DNA from: Microstegium vimineum
Taxonomy: Eukaryota; Streptophyta; Magnoliopsida; Poales; Poaceae
Reading direction: 5' to 3'
NCBI GenBank assembly: GCA_022036555.1
Contig: CM039119.1
Location: forward strand, 25,812,723-25,876,722
Length of the DNA: 64,000 nucleotides
The notes below the pieces were generated by a model. It was not told the DNA's origin. It was given only the letters and a program-made list of their open reading frames with translations, and made no database searches. Both the position numbers and the translations under genes were made by a program. Of this stretch, positions 1 through 11,824 are shown piece by piece (the stretch's first letter is position 1; the number at the start of each line of letters is the position of its first letter).

Positions 1-348
1 GTATACGGGGTCTACACCTAAGTGAGTATTAGATTTAAATTTCAGCAATGCATTATTCATACTATTGGGATGGGCTGAAATGAATCTTCTGCAGGTACAC
101 TAACAGCGAATCGTGTAGACCGTTTAGTTACGTATTTATGAGAGAACGTATGTATGCCACCGTGTAGAACGTTCTTAGTGAAAGGTTTGCTTTCATAAGG
201 TTTGTAAGGATGTAACATACGTGCATGCATCATGTGTCATCATATTGCATTTAATTCCCTCCCTTACTAAATCCGTATCTCTTTTACTTGTTAAATGCTC
301 AAATCTGAAAAATACATATTCTCACAAAAAGGTTAAAGCTTGTTATAG
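1..348 (+). other. TekA internal leader
   Basis: This stretch lies between the off-window 5' LTR and the first frame of TekA. It is AT-rich with no convincing open frame and no primer binding site that I can recognise. I see nothing else in it. Confidence 0.5.
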
Positions 349-1285
349 ATGGCAGCCCCAGGACCACCCCAGTGCAGCAACTACTTCTTAACCGTGTTTG
401 GCACTCCTACTTTGCTTTGGAGGGTGCTGAGTCAGGTGGGGTACACTGAGAAGCCTCAGTACTACTGGACTCAGGAGCCGCTTGGGAATGCGCAGTTGTA
501 CACCGTGACTGTGACTATCCCTGAGCGCATCGAGGCACCTTTGTGGAGGAGGTGGTACGCTGAGGCTATAGCCAGCAGTCCTTGGGAAGGAGCTCAGTCT
601 GTAGCTCTGACCATTCTGAGTCAGATTCGTTAGGAGCACAGTGCAGCTTTGGACCAGGGTGCAACAGGGACTTTTCCAGAGGATAGCCCTGACAACACTC
701 TTTGGTACCAGGAGTTGGGTGATCCCTTGATCAAGAACAGGGATGAGAGAGCTGGCAGTTCAGGACCAGCTATGAGTGCTATGCATGCAGTGCTCAAGAC
801 TCTGTTTGCCAGAGAGGACTCCTACCTGTTCAGTGTGGCACATCTCCAGACCAGTGAGATGTTCCTACAGGGAATTGGTAGAGACAATCAACGTCTTAGG
901 AGGGCAGCTAAGGAGGCGCAGGACGAGAGAGACGCAACTATACTTCGAGAGGAGGCAGCTAAGGCTCGTGAGCGTATGCTTCGCCACCAGCAGGTGGTGG
1001 GGAACATCGCTTTACCACAGGCGTGATGCAGAGTTGAATGGGCTACTTCAGCAGGCCCATGACCAGATCCGAGAGCTACAGCAGGAGGTTCACAGGCTCA
1101 ACAATGTGATCAACCCGATCCCTCCACCAGTTGCATCAGAGATAGATCCTGCATTGATCTATGCCGACGACGACCCAGTCACCAAGGACGAGGAGGAGGA
1201 GGGGCCAGAGGAGCTTGAGCTTGTTGACGACAGCGACGGTGAGGGTGGTCGTCTATCAGGGATGGACATCGACCGCGACGACTAG
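349..1285 (+). pseudogene. TekA extra ORF upstream of gag (uncharacterised, coiled-coil-like)
   Basis: An ATG at 349 opens a frame that runs through one TAG at 631-633, continues in the same frame to about 1018, then needs a frameshift to continue to the stop at 1283-1285. The N-terminal part is compact and rich in aromatic residues. The middle, about 880-1110, is charged and heptad-like, and the end is strongly acidic (a run of Glu near 1190-1205). A related frame lies upstream of gag in TekB (26640-27259): both share the segment EVHRLNN followed by an Asn-Pro pair. I do not know its function. Position and conservation between two elements suggest it belongs to this lineage rather than to a captured gene. 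Confidence 0.6.
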
Positions 1286-1583
1286 GATAGCTTGCTTATG
1301 CTAGTCCTTAGTGTTTCTTTTGCGCTAGTAGCTTGACCATTGTTGCTTCATGAGAGACATGATGTTGTGTAACCACCATGATATAAAGTCCAGATGTCTA
1401 GCACTTTTGGCTTGTATGGATGTTTTTTTATGGTACCAAGTATGAACATGTGTTGTTAGCATGAATTCTTTTATGCCCTATTTGGATTTAAGTTATCTAC
1501 TTTTCAGTGATTTACTAAGGCATAATTATGATTCGTCTACAATTACTCAAATCTCATTGCTACTTGCTATCAAATTCATGCAG

Positions 1584-2867
1584 ATGTCTGCCAACACTCT
1601 CTCCCGTGGCTCTGGAAGTGGTGGAAACCACCGTGACGAGGATGAGGCTCCTCTGCCTAATCCACCGCCACCACCACCACCGCTTACCCCGGAGTTGTTC
1701 ATGGCTCAGTTCATTGGTGGGCAGCGCAACATTGAGGAGTTGCTTTGTGAAGTTGCTCGCAGCAATCAAAACCAAGGCAACCATGATCGTCAACCGGCAA
1801 ACCAGTTCAGCACTTTCAAGGACTTCCTTGACACCAAGTTGCCAATCTTCAAAGAGGCAGAAGAGCCACTCCAAGCAGATGAATGGCTGAATACCATGGA
1901 GCAGAAGTTTCGTTTGCTTAGGATGAACGAAGAGTTAAAAGCAAAGTATGCTTCTCATCAGTTGCAAGGACCAGCAGGTATATGGTGGGCTCATCACCAC
2001 ACCACATACCCTGCCAATGCTCCAGTGGTGTGGAATCAGTTCAAGACAGCTTTTAGGGGGCATTACATTCCTCCGGGCTTAATGAAAATGAAGGCAGCAG
2101 AGTTTCTGAAGCTCACACAGGGTACCAAGACTTTAACGGAGTACCTTCATGCTTTCAACAATCTGACCCGTTATGTTCCCCAGTTTGTTGAAAATGATGA
2201 GATGAAGATTGATAGTTTCAAGAGAGGTCTAGGAACCAAGCTACTGAAGACCCTTGCAAACTCAAACTGTACCAACTTCAATGAGTTCATCAGTGATGCT
2301 TTGACTCAGGAGAACCAGAACAACCTGCACGCTGTAGCTAAAGGCCGCAAGAGGGCATTTGAAGGAAGCTCCTCTCAGCAGAGAGCTCCCTTTGTCAATC
2401 GCTCTACTTACCGACCTCCAGTAGCAGGGGCTAAGTTCAGGCCTCCACGGAAGAAAGTCCCAGCCAAGGGTGCGCAGCAGAGTCAGTATCGCAAGCCTTA
2501 CACCATCGCTCTTCCAAAAGGCAATCCAGGGCGAGGTAGTTCTGGAGCTCAAAGGGGCCCAGCTTCTAATGCACCTTGCTTCAACTGTCAGTGCCCAAGG
2601 CACTTTGCTAGAGAATTCCCTCACTCGAAGAAGAATCAGGCCTACCAGGGGCGTGTGCACTATACCACAGTGGAAGAAGTACCACAAGGAGAGCCCGTCA
2701 CAGCTGTTATGTTCCTCGTAAACCATCATCCTGCAGTTGTGCTCTTTGATTCAGGATCTTCGCATTCGTTTGTGAGTAAAGCTTTTACTGTTAAGCATGG
2801 CATGAGCATATCTAATTTGGATGTGGGGTACTGCATAAGTTCAGCAGGGGCTAACATACCAAACTAA
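1584..2867 (+). pseudogene. gag: TekA gag and start of protease
   Basis: The frame is open from 1461, but ATG 1584 fits the usual start of this gag family, a Ser/Gly/Asn-rich leader followed by a proline run. The capsid-type region spans about 1800-2330, with a conserved Trp-Trp pair near 1983. A basic linker follows. The zinc knuckle begins at Cys 2577 as C-x2-C-x4-H, but the fourth ligand is Phe (TTC, 2616-2618) instead of Cys, so the knuckle is degenerate. The aspartic protease active site DSG starts at 2748. The frame ends at TAA 2865-2867 inside the protease, and the homologous sequence carries on in other frames after small indels. This copy could not make a full Gag-Pol. Confidence 0.85.
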
Positions 2868-2874
2868 ACAAGCA

Positions 2875-4500
2875 GTCAGAAGTGTAAGCATCATAATATA
2901 GAAACACGAGTTTAGCATAGATCTTATCATCCTTCCTGGCTTAGGTTTGGATGTGATCCTAGGCATGCAATGGATGCATCGCTATGGGGTGACCATAGAT
3001 ACCAGGAATAGAGTTCTCTCCCTAAAACCCCCTAAAAAAGCAGGAGGAACCTTTGAGGTATCCCTCCCATGCAAGCTAAATCTTTGTGCTATGATCTGCG
3101 CTATACAAGTCGCAGCTCTGAAGAATATCCCGGTTGTGTGTGAATTTCTGGATGTGTTTCTAGATGATCTTCCAGGTCTTCCACCTGATCGTGATGTGGA
3201 GGTCGCTTTTGAGTTGGTACCTGGCATGACGCCTAATTCTCGTAGATCGTACAAAATGCCACCCAATGAGCTAGAAGAGTTAAAGAAATAGTTACAAGAG
3301 TTACAGGATAAAGGTCTCATTCGGCCTAGCTCATCATCGTGGGGATGTCCCGCATTGTTCGTTAAAAAGAAGGATAAATTCCTACGAATGTGCGTGGATT
3401 ATCGACCACTTAATGCCGTAATGATCAAGAACAAATATCCTTTACCACGTATTGATATCTTGTTTGATCAGTTATCTAAGGCTAAAGTGTTTTCTAAGAT
3501 CGATTTGAGATCTGGGTATCATCAAATCAAGATCAGACCACAAGATATACCCAAAACAGCTTTTGCAACGAGGTATGGGCTTTACGAGTATTTGGTTATG
3601 TCATTTGGGCTAACTAATGCTCCCGCCTACTTCATGTATCTTATGAACTCAGTGTTCATGCCCGAGCTGGATAAATTTGTAGTTGTGTTTATCGACGACA
3701 TTTTAATCTACTCGGAGAATGAAGCGGAACATGCGGAACATCTACGTATCGTTCTTGCTCGGTTAAGAGAGCATAAGTTGTATGCTAAGTTTAGTAAGTG
3801 TGAATTTTGGCTTGCTAAAGTACCTTTCCTTGGACATATTCTTTCTGCTGATGGAATTTTAGTTGATCCCAGCAAAGTACAAGAAGTTATAGATTGGAAA
3901 GCTCCAACTTTCATCACCGAGGTTCGTAGTTTTCTTGGCCTGGCTGGATACTACCATCGGTTTATTCCAGATTTTTCCAAGATAGCTAAACCTATGACCA
4001 GTCTGCTATAGAAAGATAAGAGGTTTGATTGGACTCTAGAATGTGAGGCAGCTTTTCTTACCCTAAGAACTCTACTTACTTCAGCACCCGTTTTGGCGCA
4101 ACCAGACATAACAAAACCTTTTGATGTGTATTGTGACGCCTCCGGGACTGGACTAGGATGTGTTCTTATGCAAGAAGGAAAAGTGATAGCCTATGCTTCT
4201 CGACAGCTTAGAAAACATGAAGCTAACTACCCAACGCATGATCTAGAACTAGCAGCAGTGGTACATGCTTTAAAGATATGGAGACATTACCTTCTTGGTA
4301 ACATATGCCATATCTACACCGATCACAAGAGTCTCAAGTATATCTTTACTCAGTCAGAGTTGAACATGAGACAGAGAAGATGCTTAGAACTGATCAAGGA
4401 TTACAATCTTGAAGTTCATTACCACCCAATGAAAGCTAATGTAGTAACTGAGGCTTTGAGCAAGGAAGTCACACTATCACCTTGTGCAACCTTTTCTTGA
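2875..4500 (+). pseudogene. pol: TekA protease end, reverse transcriptase and RNase H
   Basis: Protease C-terminal sequence (the ILGM-W motif) lies at 2950-2985, followed by a linker with the usual PPDRD segment. RT runs about 3300-4000: the SKIDLRSGYHQI block is near 3495-3535 and the catalytic pair is Asp-Asp at 3694-3699 within FIDD. RNase H follows (about 4120-4450), with Asp in the CDAS motif, Glu in LELAAV and Asp in TDHKSL all visible. In-frame TAG codons at 3289-3291 and 4009-4011 each sit where relatives of this family carry Gln. A one-base insertion near 4465-4470 shifts the frame before the integrase. The catalytic residues survive but the reading frame does not. Confidence 0.88.
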
Positions 4501-5592
4501 AGATAAGTTTAACTTGCTACATCCGTCAGTGTTGTACAATCTTACAGTCAGTTGCTCGCTAGAAAGTCAAATCATAGAAGGTCAGAAAACCGATTTGGGT
4601 GTGTTCCATATCAAAAGAAAGATGAAAGAAGAAGGTTCACAGTGCTTTAGGATTGATGAGAAAGGAATTCTATGGTTTAAAGATCGTCTTGTTGTGCCCA
4701 AAGAAAAGGATTTGAGGAATCGGATCTTAGAGGAAGCACATTCCTCTAAGCTATCTATACATCCAGGTAGTAGCAAGATGTATCATGATCTGAAACAACA
4801 TTTTTGGTGGACAAAGATGAAGAAAGAGATTGCCGCAGTCATGGCAAGATGTGATGTATGTTGTAGAGTGAAGGCGGTGCATATGAAACCCACTGGACTC
4901 TTACAACCTTTGTCAGTTCCAGGATGGAAATGGGAAGAAATCAGCATGGATTTCATAACAGGTCTTCCACCTACTCAAAGAGGTCATGACTCAATATGGG
5001 TGAATGTGGATCGGTTAACCAAATCAGCGCACTTCATACCAGTTCGCACCACTAACCGACCCTATGCATATGCAGAGATGTATATCACTCATATAGTTCG
5101 TTTGCATGGTGTTCCAAGAACAATTGTGTCAGATAGAGGACCGCAGTTCACTGCTCATTTCTGGGAACATCTTCATAAGCAGCTTGGAACTAATCTAGTT
5201 CGCAGTTCAGCTTACCATCCTCAGACATCAGGACAGACAGAAAGAGTTAATCAGATTCTCAAAGATCTTCTTAGAGCTTGTGTAATATCTTCTAAAGGAT
5301 CTTGGGAAAGTTGGTTACCTTTAGTAGAGTTCTCCTACAATAATAGTTATCAAGAGAGTATCAAGATGGCTCCGTTCGAAGCTTTGTATGGTAGAAGGTG
5401 TAGAACAACTCTCAATTGGGTTGAACCAGAAGAAAGAAGATACTACGGTATCGACTTTGTGCAAGAAGCTGAAGAAAAAGTTAGAACCATACAAGAACAT
5501 ATGCGTGCAGCTCAGTCAAGACAGAAAAACTATGCCGCCAAGAGAAGAAGACCGCTTGAGTTCGAAGTTGGTGATTATGTGTACTTGAAAGT
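4484..5592 (+). pseudogene. pol: TekA integrase, N-terminal and catalytic part
   Basis: The HHCC zinc-binding region is visible around 4735-4870 (two His, then Cys-x2-Cys). The DDE core follows: Asp in SMDFITGLP near 4950, Asp in SDRGPQF near 5135, and Glu in SGQTERVNQ near 5240. The frame is open from 4484 to the SirA insertion at 5593, where it reads into the LTR and stops. The rest of the protein continues in phase at 17171. Integrase would join element DNA to the chromosome. Here it is split by 11.6 kb of foreign element. Confidence 0.9.
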
Positions 5593-6067
5593 TGAGAGAT
5601 CTCTAAGTGTTTTGGGTAATTGATGAAACCTAAGTACTAACCTATCTCTAAGTGTTTGAGTAGGTTTAGTACACTAAGGCTAAGTGAAGGTGAACAAGTG
5701 ATGGAGCAAGGATGGAAGCTAGGAGAAAGCTATTAGAAGCTCACACTTGGAGAAGAAGAGAAGAGGAGTCCTTAAGCTATTCAAGGCAAAGGTATAAGCT
5801 AGGGCTTTTCCATTTTGGTGATCAAAACACCTAGTGGGTGTGATCACATTTAGGATAGATAACCGTACTATTAAGAGGGGAAAATAGTTAGTGGTTACAC
5901 CTATCAAGTGCCATTACGAGTTCATTACATGCATTGCATCTAATCCTAATGAGCAACCCTTATAAAACTTGATAAAATATGCCAACACACATGCACAAGT
6001 CAGTGAAACACTTGGTGGTGGCACATGAGATCAAGGGAAGCAAAGAAAAGTGAATTCAGACCAAGTC

Positions 6068-6590
6068 AGAGGCGTCGGACCAGTTGTGCTGGGAGCTCCG
6101 GACCATAGGAGGTGGTCTTACGGTCGCTCCTAGCACTGGCTGGCATCAGAAGAAGCGTTGGACCAGTGATCCGAGGCGTCGGACCATAGGCGAGTGGTCC
6201 GGTGGCTCGGTCAAGGGTGAGCTGAAGAACAAGACAGGCGTCGGACCAGTCTGCATGGTCCGATGCTTGAGTCCGACGGTCAGGTCCGAAGCAAGGGTGC
6301 TCCCTGCGTGAATTGTTCAAGGCAATGAGGAAGCTCCAGACTAGACGGCCTGGTCCGATGGACCAGTCCGACGGTATGGTCCGGAGGCAGGGAGTGTACT
6401 GTATGGATCATTGAAGCCAAGTGAAGGGCGTCGGACGAGGCGTCGGACCAGCCTTCGGACTATGGCAAGTTGTCCGACGGTGCTGTGTTCCTGCGCGCCA
6501 ACGGTCGAATTAAAATTGGCAGGACACGTGGCGATCAACGGAGGCGTCGGACCAAAGCGTTGGACCAGGTGTTATGGTCTGACGGTTTGC
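6068..6590 (+). promoter_or_regulatory. SirA LTR array of GTCGGACCA / TGGTCCGAC units
   Basis: At least a dozen copies of GTCGGACCA or its complement, in both orientations and variably spaced, lie just upstream of the TATA-like box at 6641. The same array recurs in the 3' LTR (about 15765-16270). Placement immediately upstream of the presumed promoter suggests an enhancer-like or methylation-sensitive CpG cluster. No binding protein can be named from sequence. Confidence 0.6.
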
Positions 6591-6640
6591 GCAGAGTTAG
6601 GCTGCAAAAAAGGCATAACGGCTAGTTCCTTGTGAGGGGC

Positions 6641-6648
6641 TATTTAAG
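6641..6648 (+). promoter_or_regulatory. TATA-like box in SirA 5' LTR
   Basis: TATTTAAG sits in an otherwise GC-balanced part of the LTR after the repeat array. An identical box is in the 3' LTR at 16320-16327. It is the best candidate core promoter for the element transcript. Confidence 0.5.
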
Positions 6649-7503
6649 GTGTTTAGCCGACCCAAGCTCACCCTCTTGCACACCTGGACATTCCATACTC
6701 TTGTGAGCTTGTGACACACACTCCCACTCATCTCATACTTGATTAATCATCCATTTGAGAAATTTGAGTGCATCAAGTGCATTGCATGAAGTGATTCATC
6801 TTAGTGGCACTTGGGAGTTGATACCGCTGCTAGTTTCTTGTTACTCTTGGTGATTGCCATCACCTAGATGGTTGGAGCAAGCGGTGTGGATTCGAGAAGC
6901 TTGGTGATTGTGCTTCGTCGACCACAAGTGGTGATTGTGAGGGTTTCTTGTGCCTTCCCCGCGGGAGATCGCAAAGGTAACTCTAGTGGATTGCTCGTGT
7001 CTTTGAGTGCCCTCATCTTGTGTTGGTTGTGCGGCACCCGGTGACGGGTTTGGCATGTGATGCCAATTAGCACGTGAACCTCCAAGTGAGTGAGCCGACA
7101 CAACGGGGACGTAGCTAGTTGGCAAACTAGTGAACGTCGGGAGAAAAATCAAGTGTCAACCCCTTGTTCATCATTGTGATTGATTGAGTTGCTAGGAGTT
7201 CACTTGATTGGCTCATTACCTCGACACGGCGGTATAATCACTCTTCCCATCTTCGCATTACCTTCTTCATACTTGTCTTAGTATATTAGGTTGTGCCTAG
7301 AGGGCTACTAGAATTGTATAGGCATTGAGTGATCCTAGAGCTATATTAGGATAGAAATTGTGGTTAGGAAGCTTCACATCCCTTTGTAGGCTAGTGCAAT
7401 CCTAGCTTCACCATCTTGTGTTCTAACTTGTTGTTGACTTTGGTTTAAGTTTTGGATTTAGGCTATTCACCCCCCCTCTAGCCTTGGATTAGGACCTTTC
7501 AAG

Positions 7504-7515
7504 TGGTATCAGAGC
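7504..7515 (+). other. SirA primer binding site
   Basis: TGGTATCAGAGC lies two bases after the 5' LTR end. It is the standard copia site complementary to the 3' end of initiator tRNA-Met, where minus-strand cDNA synthesis starts. Confidence 0.9.
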
Positions 7516-7558
7516 TTGGACACCGTTGTTTTGAGGCTTAACAACCTACGGTGTGATC

Positions 7559-9551
7559 ATGGCTCATATCAACAACATGAAGAAGCCACCCAAATTTGAT
7601 GGCATAAACTATGGCTATTGGAAAGTCAAGATGACCGCTCATATCAAGTCAATTAGCCAGAAGGTTTGGCTTGTGGTGGACAAGAAGTTTGAAGTGGCAA
7701 ATGAGGAAGCTCCCACCGTGGTCGAAGAAGAGGAGTTGCAACATAATGGCATTGCTCTTAGTGCTATTCATGAGGCTCTTGATGAGAAGGTGTTTGAACA
7801 AATCAAGAATCTAGAGAGTGCCCATGAGGCTTGGAAGAAGCTTGAAGAACCATTTGAGGGCACACAAGCCATCAAGGGGGCCAAGGAATATATTCTCAAG
7901 GAGAAGTTTGCTATCTTCAAGATGAAGGATGATGAAAATGTGCCAGAGATGTTTCATCGGCTCCAAGTGCTAGTCAATGATCTCACGGCTCTTGGTGAGA
8001 AGGTTGAGGACAAGGACTTCTCTCACAAGTTCTTGAGGTGTCTTCCTCCTCGGTTTGAACACCATGACACCCAATGAAGTCTTGGGAGATGTAATGACCG
8101 AAGATGCTTATCGGGACAACAAGGAAGAAGATGTGAAGAAGGAAGACAAGAAGGATGAGAAGAAGAAGAGCTTGGCATTCAAAGCCACTTCATCACACAA
8201 GAGCAAAGGCAAGAGCAAGATTGAAGAATCTAGTGAAAGTGAAGACTCAAGTGCTAGTGATGTTGATGAAGAAGAGATGGCTCTCTTTGTGAAGAAATTT
8301 GGAAGATTCATGAAGAAGAAGGGCTATGGTGCAAGAAGAAAGAGGACTTTAACCAAGAACCATGATGAACCAAGGAAGTGCTTCAAGTGTGGAAGCTTTG
8401 ATCATCTCATTTCTCATTGTCCATACAATAGTGACAAGGATGATGATGATCACAAGAAGAGAGACAAGAAAGAAAAGAAGCCCACCTTTGACAAGAAGAA
8501 GAAGAAGGGGTATTCTCACATAGTGACATGGGATAGTGATGCTTCTTGTGGTGAAGATGATTATCAAGAAAAGAAGACATCTACCAAGAAGAAGGCTTTT
8601 GCTAGCATTGCTATGAGGGACAAGATCTCTCTATTTGACGCTCCATCATCATGCTTCATGGCTAAGTCCACTAAGGTACTTTCTCATGATGAGAGTGACA
8701 GTGAAAGCGAGAGTGAGGATGAGGAGCCCTCAAAGGAGGAACTCATGGACATGCTTGAGCAAGCTAAGGAATACATTGACAAGAAGAGGAAGGAATGCAA
8801 GGAATTGCACAAGACCAATATGGCTCTTGAGAAAAACCTTGATGAGGCCTTAGCATCTCATGAGAGGCTAATGGAAGCCCATGAGAAGCTAGTGAAGTCT
8901 CACACTAAGCTTGAAAGAGCTCATTCCTCCCTCCTTGACCAAAGTAAGAAGGAGATTGCTCAAACATGTGACATGGGAGTTACTTGTGATATTCTTGATG
9001 AATCTTTCTATACTCCTATCATTGTTGCTTCCACTAACCCCTCTTGTAGCACTACCACTACTACTTCATCTACTAGTGATGGCTCTACTTGTGATGCCTC
9101 ACTTGTGGTGGAAAATGAAACCCTCAAGAAGGAGGTTACTAAGCTCAATCACTCCTTAGCTAAGGCTTATGGAGGTGAGGACCGCATGCTTATGTGCTTG
9201 GGTAGCCAAAGAGCATCTCTCTACAAAGAAGGATTGGGATATACCCCCAAGATAGGCAAGGCCGCCTTTGCTCCTCACAAAACTCATTTTGTGAAGAACA
9301 CCGGTAGCTATTGCAAGAGTTGCAAGCAAGTTGGTCACAATGAGCATCAACGCAAGAACAAGAAGCCACAAGGAAGTGTATCCTCCATGAGAGTTGATTC
9401 ATTCTATGTTCTTTCCAAGGGTACTAATGGTGTTCATGCCAAGTTTGTTGGTGCACCATGGATGACTAATAAGAAATCCAGTTGGGTACCAAAATCCTTG
9501 GTAACTAACCTTGGAGGACCCAAGAAAGTTTGGGTACCTAAAAAGAATTGA
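7559..9551 (+). pseudogene. gag: SirA gag (two frames, Sirevirus type)
   Basis: ATG 7559 follows the primer site closely, and the frame then enters the copia gag signature FDG...YWK. It stops at 8075-8077. Homology resumes in another frame from about 8060 to TGA 9549-9551, so a deletion or frameshift removed a junction piece. The second part has a Lys/Glu/Ser-rich linker and a zinc knuckle at 8379-8420 (C-x2-C-x4-H-x4-C). A long heptad-like coiled-coil region spans about 8720-8960. A second knuckle at 9312-9350 has C-x2-C-x4-H but no fourth Cys. The end is the WVPK-type tail. TGA and then TAG lie in frame before the protease. Confidence 0.85.
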
Positions 9552-11221
9552 TCTCTCTTGTAGGTCAATTACAAAGCTAGAGGGAGGCATTGGGTGCTTG
9601 ATAGTGGGTGCACTCAACACATGACCGGTGATGGAAGGATGTTCAACTCAATCAACCAAGATAGTGACCATGGATTTGATAGTATCACATTTGGTGATAA
9701 TGGCAAAGGCAAAGTGAAAGGGCTTGGAAAGATGCTATCTCCAATGTTCTTAACATTAGCAATGTGCTTCTAGTGTAAAGGCTTGAGTTCAATCTATTGT
9801 CGGTTGCCCAATTGTGTGATCTCGGTTTCAAGTGCATATTTGGTGTGGAGGATGTGGAAATCATTAGTGTGGATGGCTCTAACATGGTCTTCAAAGGATT
9901 TCGATATGAGAATCTCTATCTTGTGGATTTCAATGCTAGTGAGACTCAACTATCAACTTGTCTCATCACCAAATCTAGCATGGGTTGGCTATGGCATAGA
10001 AGGCTTGGACATGTTGGCATGAAGCAATTAAACAAGCTAGTCAAGCATGATCTAGTGAGAGGCTTGAAGGATGTCACATTTGAGAAGGACAAGCTATGTA
10101 GCTCATGTCAAGCCGGCAAGCAAGTTGGAAATACTCATCCAAAGAAGAGCATCATGAGTACAAGAAAAGCTTTTGAGTTATTGCATATGGATCTCTTTGG
10201 ACCAACTACTTATGCAAGCATTGGTGGAAACAAGTATGGATTTGTGATAGTAGATGACTTCACAAGATACACATGGGTATTCTTCTTGAGTGACAAGAGT
10301 GACAATTTTGATATCTTCAATTCATTTGTCAAGAGGTGTCAAAATGAGTTTGAAACAACTATCAAGAGAGTTAGAAGTGACAATGGGAGTGAGTTCAAGA
10401 ACACAAGAGTTGATGAACTTTGTGATGACTTTGGAATCAACCATCAATTCTCTCCAAAGTCCACTCCTCAATCCAATGGGATAGTTGAAAGGAAGAATAG
10501 AACCTTGATTGACATGGCAAGATCAATGTTGAGTGAGCGCAATGTTAGTTATTCTTTTTGGGCCGAAGCTATCAACACGGCTTGCTACTCTAGATACCGT
10601 CTCTATTGTCATGGAATGCTTGAGAAGACTCCATATGAGCTCTTGAATGGAAGAAAGCCAAACATTGCTTACTTTAGAGTGTTTGGATCCAAATGCTATA
10701 TCTTAAAGAAGGGCACAAGGCTTAGCAAGTTTGAGAAGAAATGTGATGAACGCTTCCTACTTGGTTACTCTACATCTAGCAAAGCTTATAGAGTGTGGAA
10801 CCTATCTAGTGGAATTCTTGAAGAAGTGCATGATGTGGAATTTGAGGAAACACAAGGCTCTCAAGATGAACAAGAAAACTTGGATGATGTGAGAGGTGAC
10901 AAGTTGGTCAATGCAATGAAAGATATGGATATTGGTGACATTAGACCAAGGCAAGTGCAAGATGAAGATGAAGATCAAGTGACTATTCCTACACATGAAG
11001 AATCTAGTGGCTCTCCAACTCAAAATCAAGCAAGTACTAGTGAAGTTCAAGTACAAGATCAAGCTAGTCCATCATCTCAACCGATTTCTCAAGATTCTCA
11101 CATACAAGTGCTTCAACCTACCAATATTGCAAGAGATCATCCTTTGGATCAAGTGATTGGTGGCATTCAAAGTGGTGTTCAAACAAGATCAAGATTGGCT
11201 TCATTTTGTCTCATCATTTGA
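9552..11221 (+). pseudogene. pol: SirA protease and integrase
   Basis: The aspartic protease motif DSGCTQHM starts at Asp 9600, in the same frame as gag. Frameshift and deletion near 9735-9795 break the protease, and a clean frame runs from 9797. In that frame the pre-integrase HRRLGH region is near 9990 and the Cys-x2-Cys of the zinc domain is near 10100. The DDE core is complete: Asp in HMDLFGP near 10190, Asp in RSDNGSEF near 10378, and Glu in GIVERKNR near 10490. A Ser/Gln/Asp-rich linker leads to RT. A frameshift near 11205 ends the frame at 11221. Confidence 0.87.
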
Positions 11222-11786
11222 GCCAACCAAGATTGATGAAGCTTTTAAGGATGTGGATTGGATAAATGCTATGCATGAAGAGCTTAACAACATCACAAGA
11301 AATCAAGTTTGGGAATTAGTGGATAGACCAAAGAATCATAATGTGATTGGAACCAAATGGGTTTTCAAGAACAAGCAAGATCAAGATGGAATAGTGGTGA
11401 GGAACAAAGCAAGACTTGTAGCTCAAGGTTACTCTCAAGTTGAAGGTCTTGACTTTGGTGAAACATATGCTCCGGTGGCAAGATTAGAGTCAATTAGAAT
11501 TCTATTGGCCTATGCTTGTGCACATAACATCAAGTTGTACCAAATGGATGTGAAGAGTGTTTTTCTCAATGGGTACATCAATGAGGAGGTGTATGTTGAG
11601 CAACCACCCGGATTTGAAGAAGCAAAGAAGCCCAACCATGTTTACAAGCTCAAGAAGGCTCTCTATGGTTTGAAGCAAGAACCTAGAGCATGGTATGAGA
11701 GGTTGAGAAGCTTTCTCCTCTCTAAGGGATTCAAGATTGGTTTGGTTGACACCACCCTATTCACCAAGAAGATTGGAAGTGACTTG
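11205..11786 (+). pseudogene. pol: SirA reverse transcriptase, N-terminal half
   Basis: The frame covers the WINAMHEEL start, the GTKWVFK, NKARLVAQGYSQ and FAPVARLE-like blocks and the QMDVKSVFLNG palm motif, ending in the LYGLKQ...AW.ERL region. It is then cut at codon 11784-11786 by the CACTA element. One conserved Ala of the LKQAPRAW block is Glu here. The frame is preserved on the far side at 13063, so the DNA transposon insertion did not itself shift the frame; it displaces the catalytic YVDD motif by 1.3 kb. Confidence 0.88.
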
Positions 11787-11824
11787 CACTACTACATAAA
11801 TGATTTTGCATAGCACTTGGGTTT

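Larger units (their letters stand above)
5593..7501 (+). repeat. SirA 5' LTR
   Basis: The 1909-bp direct repeat matches 15280-17170. It begins TG and ends CA. It contains a GTCCGAC-type repeat array (6068-6590) and a TATA-like box at 6641-6648. The right copy lacks a 12-bp unit of the array and a 12-bp stretch near 7270, so the two LTRs have diverged by both substitutions and small deletions. Confidence 0.95.

Noticed and set aside
7504..7515. Possible tRNA gene fragments at the TGGTATCAGAGC sites
   Set aside because: These are primer binding sites two bases inside the LTRs of SirA, SirB and SirC. No cloverleaf sequence surrounds them.
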